Below are positions 35,550-41,019 of a stretch of 64,000 nt of DNA, in pieces. The translations under genes and the position numbers were made by a program. The notes under the pieces are model-generated. The model had not been told where the DNA came from. It ran no database searches and saw only the letters and a program-made list of their open reading frames with translations. This stretch comes from an uncultured bacterium (GTDB taxonomy: Bacteria > Pseudomonadota > Alphaproteobacteria > Sphingomonadales > Sphingomonadaceae), in the NCBI GenBank assembly GCA_942636505.2, contig CALOGB020000056.1:124001-188000 (forward strand). Reading direction: 5' to 3'. The number at the start of each line of letters is the position of its first letter. Within the stretch, counting starts at the first letter, position 1.

Positions 35550-35592
35550 ACGCAACGGTCCTTATCGCCCCCCAGACCGCCGAAAGCCAGAC

Positions 35593-36375
35593 ATGAGCGA
35601 GATCGACGAAAGCCGGGCGCCGTTGCTCGACCATCTGATCGAGCTGCGGCGGCGGCTGCTTTACTGCATCGCCGCGCTGGTCGTGACGTTCGCGGTGGCG
35701 ATGTATTTCGCCGAGAATATCTTCGGCTTCCTGGTTCACCCGCTGCTCGCGGCCGGTCAGAACAAGGTCATCTATACCGAGATTTTCGAGGCGTTCTTCG
35801 TCCAGATCAAGGTCGCGTTCTTCGCCGCGATGATGCTGTCGTTCCCGGTGATCGCGAACCAGGTGTGGCAGTTCGTCGCGCCCGGCCTGTACAAGAAGGA
35901 ACGCGGCGCGCTGCTGCCGTTCATCCTCGCGACGCCGGTCCTGTTCCTCACCGGTGCCGCAATGGCCTATTACGTCGCGATCCCGATGGCGCTGCACTTC
36001 CTGCTCGGCTTCGACGGGATGGTCGGCGGCATTCACCGCGAGGCGCTGCCGGCGATTGGCAACTATCTCTCGTTCACGATGCAGTTCCTGTTCGGCTTCG
36101 GTATCTCGTTCCTGCTGCCGGTCCTGCTGATGCTGCTGGAACGGGCAGGGATCGTCACGCGCAAGCAACTGATCGGCGCGCGGCGCTATGCGATCGTCGC
36201 GGCGTTCGCGATTGCGGCGGTGCTGACGCCGCCGGACATCGGCTCGCAGCTGCTGCTCGCGATCCCGCTGGTGATCCTGTACGAACTGGCGCTGATTGGG
36301 ATCTGGTTCACCGAGCGTAGCCGGGCGAAGGCCAAGGCGGTCGAAGGTGAGTCCACCGACATCGTCGAGAGCTGA
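35593..36375 (+). CDS. tatC: Sec-independent protein translocase subunit TatC
   Basis: A 260-residue protein with six transmembrane helices. The N-terminal RAPLLDHLIELRRRLL is the signal-peptide binding region; FFVQIKVAFFAAMMLSFPVI and FVAPGLYKKER in the second and third helices are conserved. It recognises the twin-arginine motif. The start at 35593 is the family start. Its stop is 45 bp before a strong hairpin terminator. Confidence 0.96.
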   Translation: MSEIDESRAPLLDHLIELRRRLLYCIAALVVTFAVAMYFAENIFGFLVHPLLAAGQNKVIYTEIFEAFFVQIKVAFFAAMMLSFPVIANQVWQFVAPGLYKKERGALLPFILATPVLFLTGAAMAYYVAIPMALHFLLGFDGMVGGIHREALPAIGNYLSFTMQFLFGFGISFLLPVLLMLLERAGIVTRKQLIGARRYAIVAAFAIAAVLTPPDIGSQLLLAIPLVILYELALIGIWFTERSRAKAKAVEGESTDIVES

Positions 36376-36419
36376 CCCGAGCCACGGCGCTTAGACAAAT
36401 AGCAGTGCCGATACGAAAA

Positions 36420-36449
36420 CGGGGCCCGGTGCATGTGCACCGGGCCCCG
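36420..36449. terminator. Strong bidirectional terminator after tatC
   Basis: CGGGGCCCGGTGCA and TGCACCGGGCCCCG form a perfect 14-bp stem with almost no loop, flanked by GAAAA on the left and TTTCATT on the right. It serves tatC on the plus strand and the entericidin gene on the minus strand. Confidence 0.88.
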
Positions 36450-36473
36450 TTTCATTATCATAAGCGCAAAGGC

Positions 36474-36608
36474 TTACTTGGCGTTGTCCGCGGTCTTCGC
36501 GACGGTCTTGCCCGCCGAGGCCACGTCCTTGCCTGCGCCCTCGACCGTGTTGCATGCCGACACCATCAAAGCGCTGGCTACAATCGCCAGTCCAACCAAC
36601 TTACGCAT
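36474..36608 (-). CDS. Entericidin-like small lipoprotein
   Basis: A 44-residue protein: MRKLVGLAIVASALMVSACN with a lipobox (VSAC), then NTVEGAGKDVASAGKTVAKT. It fits the entericidin A/B family, small envelope lipoproteins often controlled by stress sigma factors. AGGAGG lies 7 nt upstream of the ATG. A GGAAC-N16-CATT sequence 42 bp upstream and a perfect EcfG site about 210 bp upstream lie on the same strand. It is next to phyP. Confidence 0.88.
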   Translation of the reverse strand: MRKLVGLAIVASALMVSACNTVEGAGKDVASAGKTVAKTADNAK

Positions 36609-36649
36609 GATACTTCCTCCTAGAAGGGCTTGAATGCCACGGGAGGGGG

Positions 36650-36674
36650 AATGTTCGGGGGCGCCATTCGTTCC
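36650..36674 (-). promoter_or_regulatory. Candidate EcfG-like promoter of the entericidin gene
   Basis: The minus strand reads GGAAC, 16 bp, then CATT, one base off CGTT. It lies 42 bp before the entericidin ATG, a suitable distance. Confidence 0.4.
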
Positions 36675-36713
36675 GCCGCTGGAACCAACGCGCGGTAGGA
36701 AAAGGCTATTTCT

Positions 36714-36812
36714 GGAATAAAGGCCCGGCAGCATCACCAGGGGGGGAGGGTGTGCTACCGGGCCTGTGTTCTGGATAGCGAGAGCGGGGGGGCATAAAGT
36801 CGCTATCCGAAG
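36714..36812 (-). ncRNA. Candidate EcfG-dependent small RNA with two C-rich loops
   Basis: About 99 nt run from just after a perfect EcfG promoter to a U-rich end. Hairpin 1: GGATAGCGA (36808-36800) pairs with TCGCTATCC (36781-36773); its 18-nt loop contains C7. A linker AGAACACA follows. Hairpin 2: GGCCCGGTAGCA (36764-36753) pairs with TGCTGCCGGGCC (one mismatch) and is extended by CACC/GGTG; its apical loop is CTCCCCCCCT. TTTATTCC follows, as in an intrinsic terminator. C-rich loops of this kind can pair with Shine-Dalgarno sequences. GsrN of Caulobacter is the nearest functional parallel known to me. It could instead be the 5' leader of the entericidin mRNA. Confidence 0.6.
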
Positions 36813-36817
36813 TGTAG

Positions 36818-36842
36818 AACGGCAAGGGCGATGGTCGGTTCC
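36818..36842 (-). promoter_or_regulatory. Perfect EcfG-type promoter
   Basis: The minus strand reads GGAAC, 16 bp, CGTTC, the full consensus of alphaproteobacterial EcfG (ECF15) promoters. It lies 70 bp past the end of phyP and points toward the candidate small RNA and the entericidin gene. Confidence 0.75.
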
Positions 36843-36911
36843 CGGTTTTCTTCGAATCTTTTCAATTAAATGCGTCGTTTGATATGGATCAGCCGACGTT
36901 GCAGAAAAGGC

Positions 36912-38537
36912 TTAGTCGCGCCCGGTAATGGCGAAGGCGATCTCGTACGCGCCGACGAGGGGATCGTGGTGCAGGGGCGACCGCAACTGGCGCGACAGGC
37001 CTTCCATGACGCGACCATAGCGCGACAGGGCCTCTCGGAACGCATCGCTCTCGACCAACGCACGTGAAACGACGCGAACAACCGCCCGGTCCGGTTTGTC
37101 GGCAAGCTTATCGGCCGGCTTCACGACGATCCTGATCTGAGCCGCCGGATCGCAGCTCATCGCCAGTTCGATCGTCTCCGTCACCAGGAATGCCAGCGCG
37201 ACCGCGACGTCCTGGTTGACCAGATACGGATCGATATCGAGCGTGATGCCCAGGCCGTGCGAGCGATCCGACGCGGTCGCGCGGATATTGGCGGAAAGCT
37301 CGCCGATCATCGTCCGCAGGTTCAGGCCACGGTTTTCCTCGAGCTCGGCGAAGTGATTGCGGTGAACCACGGCCAGCGCATCGACGCGGCGCTGGATCGA
37401 CGAATAGGCGGCGGTAGCGTCGGGGCTGGGGGCGCTGCGGGCGTGAAAGTTGATCAGGCTGGAGATAACCTGAAGGTTGTTCTTCACCCGGTGGTGCACC
37501 TCGCGCGTAAGCTTGGTCTGGCGCACCAGTCCTTCGGCAAGGCCAGCTTCGTGCAGGGCAACCGTCCGGCTGATCGACTGGAAGGTTTCTCCCAGTTCGC
37601 GAATTTCCTGTGCGGGCAACGTGTGGACGGTGCCGAAGTCGAGTTCCTCACCGGGCGTGAAGGCGGCGACCGCACCACGCAGGCGACGGAGCGGACGGAT
37701 TAGCAGGCGATCGACCACGAACCACGCGATGCTTGCCGCGGCGATCCACATCAGCAGAGGCAACAGCATCGCCACGATAAGCGACGACGTCACCGGCGCA
37801 CTGCGAATGCTGGTCCGCAAGGCCAGCCCGGCGACCCCGAGTTCCGTCCGCATCGTCTCCATGCGATCGAGCGGTCGCTCGTCGGCGATCGTCTCGAGGT
37901 GAAGCGCGTCCTCGTCGAGCACGATCGCGCTGCTGAACGCGGACGCGCGCGTCGAGGGGCGCCCGATCTTCTCCAGGAAGGCACGGGGGAAGAAGGCGCG
38001 GGCGGACGTGTCGCCGCTGGGACCGGAAATCGCGAGGATGAGTCCATTGTCGGGGACGATCGCTGCGGCCACGGGCATGTTGTCCTGCCGCACGGTCACC
38101 GGGTTGGGCAGTGGAACGCCGCACAGGACATGGCCGGCGCGGTCGGTGATGATGAAGCGCGTACCGGCCGAAGACTGCTGGGCGAACACGCCCTGAGCGC
38201 GCGCGCAACTCGGGGCATCAGCAGGATCGGTCCCGAGCGCGTTCACCGCGACCCGCAACGCCGTCATGTCGCCGACAAGTTCGATCGCGATGGCCCGCGC
38301 ACTTTCGTCCGCCGTCACGCGCAGCCGAGCACGCGCCTCTGCATCGGCCAACCGCGTCGTCTGCAGCGTGGCGAACACAGCGATCAAGGCCAACGGCAAC
38401 AGAGCCGCACTGATGATCAGGAAAAGTTTGGCGCCAGTCGGTAAACTGCCCATCGCGGATAGCAGCCGGCGTTTATTTAGCGGCGCTGGCTCCGGGGAGG
38501 TCGTATCTAGAGCGGTCGCTATGGGCTCGCGGCCCAC
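36912..38537 (-). CDS. phyP: PhyP-like sensor histidine kinase/phosphatase, HisKA_2 family
   Basis: A 541-residue membrane sensor. TM1 is about 37-59, a periplasmic sensor region about 60-250, TM2 about 251-275, then HAMP. The phospho-acceptor helix has LTREVHHRVKNNLQVISSL (His about 348). The C-terminal ATPase part is degenerate: the N-box position reads FLVTETIELAM, with no Asn in the usual place, and no DxGxG or later Gly box is seen before the end. This agrees with PhyP of Sphingomonas, described as a negative regulator thought to dephosphorylate PhyR. The GTG start is 2 nt after the nepR stop, so the two form an operon. An internal Met at residue 29 is an alternative start. Confidence 0.85.
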   Translation of the reverse strand: MGREPIATALDTTSPEPAPLNKRRLLSAMGSLPTGAKLFLIISAALLPLALIAVFATLQTTRLADAEARARLRVTADESARAIAIELVGDMTALRVAVNALGTDPADAPSCARAQGVFAQQSSAGTRFIITDRAGHVLCGVPLPNPVTVRQDNMPVAAAIVPDNGLILAISGPSGDTSARAFFPRAFLEKIGRPSTRASAFSSAIVLDEDALHLETIADERPLDRMETMRTELGVAGLALRTSIRSAPVTSSLIVAMLLPLLMWIAAASIAWFVVDRLLIRPLRRLRGAVAAFTPGEELDFGTVHTLPAQEIRELGETFQSISRTVALHEAGLAEGLVRQTKLTREVHHRVKNNLQVISSLINFHARSAPSPDATAAYSSIQRRVDALAVVHRNHFAELEENRGLNLRTMIGELSANIRATASDRSHGLGITLDIDPYLVNQDVAVALAFLVTETIELAMSCDPAAQIRIVVKPADKLADKPDRAVVRVVSRALVESDAFREALSRYGRVMEGLSRQLRSPLHHDPLVGAYEIAFAITGRD

Positions 38538-38539
38538 CG

Positions 38540-38704
38540 TCAGTCCAGCTTGCCGAGGAGTTCGAGAAGGTCGTCCGGGATCGTCTCGTCCACGGTCTTC
38601 TGATACACCGAACGCAGCGCCGAACCCATTTGTTGGTCCTTATCAGGGACCTTGGCGGGCTTCGTTGCAGGCACTGTCTTCTCCGTGTCGTGGCCCAAAC
38701 TCAA
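38540..38704 (-). CDS. nepR: Anti-sigma factor NepR
   Basis: A short protein with the NepR core MGSALRSVYQKTVDETIPDD followed by LLELLGKLD: two helices around the linker that clamp EcfG and are taken over by phosphorylated PhyR. No ATG gives a full protein. The start is TTG: AGGGGGAA precedes TTG at 38704 (4 nt after GGGGGA) and another TTG at 38698 (10 nt); which is used is unclear. An EcfG-type promoter lies at 38797-38822, so the gene is probably induced by its own target sigma factor. phyP follows in the same operon and phyR is divergent. Confidence 0.85.
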   Translation of the reverse strand: MSLGHDTEKTVPATKPAKVPDKDQQMGSALRSVYQKTVDETIPDDLLELLGKLD

Positions 38705-38796
38705 AACTTCCCCCTGCACGACGCAAACCAATATGTGATGACGAGCAAAACTGCGCCCTTGGGCACCGGACTACATACTCGCGAAAGATGTTCGTG

Positions 38797-38822
38797 AAAC
38801 CAAATAGCGTCTGGATGGTTCC
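38797..38822 (-). promoter_or_regulatory. EcfG-type promoter of nepR-phyP
   Basis: On the minus strand GGAACC is followed by GGTTTC with GGAAC, 16 bp, GGTT spacing, identical in layout to the site at 21867-21892. It lies about 93 bp before the nepR start. No matching plus-strand site is seen for phyR in this interval. Confidence 0.6.
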
Positions 38823-38975
38823 ACACCCGAGCGAAAAATACGCATCTCCGCTCGATCGCGGCCGATACTTGGCGGCGATGGCGTGGACACGGGCATTTTC
38901 GACCGACACCATTGCAATGACGCGAGCCACCCGACACATGAGGGGCCGCGTAGGATCAGGGAGTATTCGTTACCC

Positions 38976-39779
38976 ATGTCTCTTGGACAGCAACTTGCAC
39001 CGCACCTTCCATTTTTGCGGCGCTATGGCCGGGCCCTGACCGGCAGCCAGATGCACGGCGACAAATATGTGCGCGCCACGCTCGAGGCGATCGTCGCCGC
39101 GCCGGAGGAGTTTCCCCGCGACGTCGATCCCCGTCTCGGCCTGTACCGCATGTTCCAGGCGATCTGGAACTCGGCGAACTTCGACGAGGTCGGTGACGAG
39201 AGCGGCAGCGAAGCCGAGGGTCACGAAGCCGTTGCACGCGCTCGTCTCGCCCGTATGACTCCATTGTCACGTCAGGCGCTGCTGTTGACAGCGATGGAAG
39301 GTTTCACGCCTGAGGACGCCGCGTATCTGATCGAGGTCGATACCAGCGAAGTCGACGATCTGGTCGCGGATGCCTTGTCCGAGATCGAAAACCAGACCCG
39401 TGCCAAGGTTCTCATCATCGAGGACGAGCCGATCATCGCTATGGATATCGAGACGATCGTTCGCGATCTCGGTCACGATGTCACTGGCGTTGCGGTCACG
39501 CGTGACGAAGCCGTCGCGCTGGCGATGGAAACACGTCCCGGCCTCGTCCTCGCGGACATCCAGCTTGCCGACGACAGCTCGGGCATCGACGCGGTCAAGG
39601 ACATCCTGGCCGAATTCGAGGTCCCGGTGATTTTCATCACCGCGTTCCCCGAGCGTCTGCTGACCGGCGAGCGTCCCGAGCCGACGTTCCTGATCACCAA
39701 GCCGTTCCAGCGGTCGACCGTGAAGGCCGCGATCAGCCAGGCACTGTTCTTCGACCAGGCGACCGTCCCGACCGCCTGA
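38976..39779 (+). CDS. phyR: General stress response anti-anti-sigma factor PhyR
   Basis: A 267-residue response regulator. The N-terminal sigma-like domain (about 1-135: FLRRYGRALTGSQMHGDKYV, later LSRQALLLTAMEGFTPEDAA) mimics EcfG, and the C-terminal receiver (about 143-262) has KVLIIEDEP, the phospho-acceptor Asp194 in LADIQLADD, and FLITKPF. When phosphorylated it binds NepR and frees EcfG. The start is the ATG at 38976 with CAGGGAG upstream; codons further 5' are not supported. It is divergent from nepR-phyP and precedes a small membrane-protein gene and ecfG. Confidence 0.96.
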   Translation: MSLGQQLAPHLPFLRRYGRALTGSQMHGDKYVRATLEAIVAAPEEFPRDVDPRLGLYRMFQAIWNSANFDEVGDESGSEAEGHEAVARARLARMTPLSRQALLLTAMEGFTPEDAAYLIEVDTSEVDDLVADALSEIENQTRAKVLIIEDEPIIAMDIETIVRDLGHDVTGVAVTRDEAVALAMETRPGLVLADIQLADDSSGIDAVKDILAEFEVPVIFITAFPERLLTGERPEPTFLITKPFQRSTVKAAISQALFFDQATVPTA

Positions 39780-39853
39780 AGCGGCGGCGCGTATCGGGTT
39801 CGTGACCGCAAGACGGTTACGGACCCAAAACGTTTTTCGCGAGTTTGGTGATT

Positions 39854-39991
39854 ATGGCTGATCCGAACGAACCAATTCATATCGATACCGAGGATGCACG
39901 GGCTGGCGCCACGCCGCACATGACCCGGTACATCCTGGCGATCTCCCTCGTCTTGGTCATTGTTATCTTTGGCTTTATAATCCTGCGCTGA
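39854..39991 (+). CDS. Small membrane protein (45 aa) between phyR and ecfG
   Basis: A 45-residue frame: MADPNEPIHIDTEDARAGAT, then HMTRYILAISLVLVIVIFGF plus IILR, giving an acidic head and one C-terminal transmembrane helix with a basic end. Such a tail-anchored peptide could sit in the inner membrane with the head in the cytoplasm. It lies 74 bp after phyR and 96 bp before ecfG on the same strand. The SD is weak (TTGGTG). I know no function; its place within the stress locus is the only clue. Confidence 0.7.
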   Translation: MADPNEPIHIDTEDARAGATPHMTRYILAISLVLVIVIFGFIILR

Positions 39992-40087
39992 GCCGGATTA
40001 TGAGCAGGTCGCTGGTATTTCACGCGACCTGTGCCTATGTCTGTCGTCCGCGTACGGCAGTGTTTTATCGGGATTGATCGGATTACC

Positions 40088-40735
40088 ATGACCCAGCCTG
40101 CTTCGCCCGTAGACGACGAAATCGAGAACGTTGTCGAACCGGTCGAGCATGTCTCCTTGTCGGATGCCGAGTTCAAGGTTCAGCTTGCCCAGGTGATCCC
40201 GCATTTGCGTGCGTTCGGTCGCTCATTGTCTGGCAGCCGCGATCTTGCCGACGATCTAGTGCAGGAGACGTTGCTCAAGGCTTGGGCTGCGCGTCTTCGG
40301 TTCCAGGCTGGGACGAACATGCGCGCGTGGACGTTCATCATCCTCCGCAACCTGTATCTGTCGCAGATGCGCCGGGCACGCTTCAAGGGCGAGTGGGACG
40401 ATCTGGTCGCTGACCGCATCCTTGCCGCGCCTGCGAGCCAGGACCGTCATGTCGAACTCGGCGACATGCAGCGCGCGTTGATGCATCTGCCTCAGCCGCA
40501 GCGTGAAGCGTTGATCCTGGTTGGCGCTGGCGGCTTTGCGTACGAGGAGGCTGCTGAAATTTGCAGCGTCGCCGTCGGCACGATCAAGAGCCGCGTTGCG
40601 CGTGGTCGCGTTGCCCTCGAAACGATCCTCACCGATGGTTCGCTACCATCGCGACGCGATCATGAGACGGATACGAGCAAGACCGCACTTGATTCGATCA
40701 TGGGCGATGTCGAAGAACTCAGCCGCGGTCGCTAG
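40088..40735 (+). CDS. ecfG: RNA polymerase sigma factor EcfG (general stress)
   Basis: A 215-residue ECF15 sigma factor. Region 2 (about 33-95) has LRAFGRSLSGSRDLADDLVQ and TNMRAWTFIILRNLYLSQMR; region 4 (about 128-180) has MQRALMHLPQPQREALILVG and YEEAAEICSVAVGTIKSRVARGR. It directs transcription from GGAAC-N16/17-CGTT promoters and is held by NepR. The start MTQPASPVDDE at 40088 fits best; GTG 40031 would add residues without family support. A hairpin follows the stop. Confidence 0.95.
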   Translation: MTQPASPVDDEIENVVEPVEHVSLSDAEFKVQLAQVIPHLRAFGRSLSGSRDLADDLVQETLLKAWAARLRFQAGTNMRAWTFIILRNLYLSQMRRARFKGEWDDLVADRILAAPASQDRHVELGDMQRALMHLPQPQREALILVGAGGFAYEEAAEICSVAVGTIKSRVARGRVALETILTDGSLPSRRDHETDTSKTALDSIMGDVEELSRGR

Positions 40736-40748
40736 ATCCGATTAATGA

Positions 40749-40781
40749 ATGCCGCATCGCTCAGTTGAGGCGATGCGGCAT
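40749..40781. terminator. Hairpin shared by ecfG and the convergent small gene
   Basis: ATGCCGCATCGC and GCGATGCGGCAT form a perfect 12-bp stem with the loop TCAGTTGAG. The loop contains the stop codon of the reverse-strand gene, so the hairpin is partly coding. It lies 13 bp after the ecfG stop. There is no T-run on the plus strand. Confidence 0.65.
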
Positions 40782-40943
40782 CGCGTCCAGGCGGCGCAAC
40801 ATTATCATTATATCGTCGGGCATCGAGTGCGTGTCGTCGAACGCGCCACGTAGCACATGACCGATCACGTCGGTCGCGTGGGGGCGGCGCACGACCTGCT
40901 GGCCGTTCTCTTCGCGCCTGATCGTGAGGAATGCGTAAGTCAT
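40761..40943 (-). CDS. Small hypothetical protein (60 aa)
   Basis: A 60-residue product: MTYAFLTIRREENGQQVVRR, then PHATDVIGHVLRGAF and DDIMIMLRRLDAMPHRLN. It looks soluble and basic. Conserved hypotheticals of this pattern are known in sphingomonads. The start is uncertain: an upstream in-frame ATG (41021) would give 86 residues, but its extra N-terminus is arginine- and lysine-rich and overlaps the start of glnE. It is convergent with ecfG. Confidence 0.6.
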   Translation of the reverse strand: MTYAFLTIRREENGQQVVRRPHATDVIGHVLRGAFDDTHSMPDDIMIMLRRLDAMPHRLN

Positions 40944-41019
40944 GTTCGCTACAACGGGCCAATAGCGTTTTCGTTGCTTTGTCGTGACACGCGGAGACAG
41001 CGGATTATAGCGATGTCGC

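Larger units (their letters stand above)
36609..36911 (-). other. Gene-free interval between the entericidin gene and phyP
   Basis: No ORF with a ribosome site is seen on either strand. On the minus strand it holds a perfect EcfG promoter (36818-36842), a candidate small RNA with two hairpins (about 36714-36812), a second weaker EcfG-like site (36650-36674) and the entericidin leader. The plus strand shows only the mirror hairpins with G-rich loops. Confidence 0.7.

Noticed and set aside
38732..38975. Search for an EcfG promoter driving phyR
   Set aside because: Only the minus-strand site for nepR is present; no plus-strand GGAAC with suitable spacing to CGTT was found.
39780..40087. EcfG autoregulatory promoter before the small membrane gene or ecfG
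   Set aside because: No GGAAC element is seen on the plus strand in either interval.
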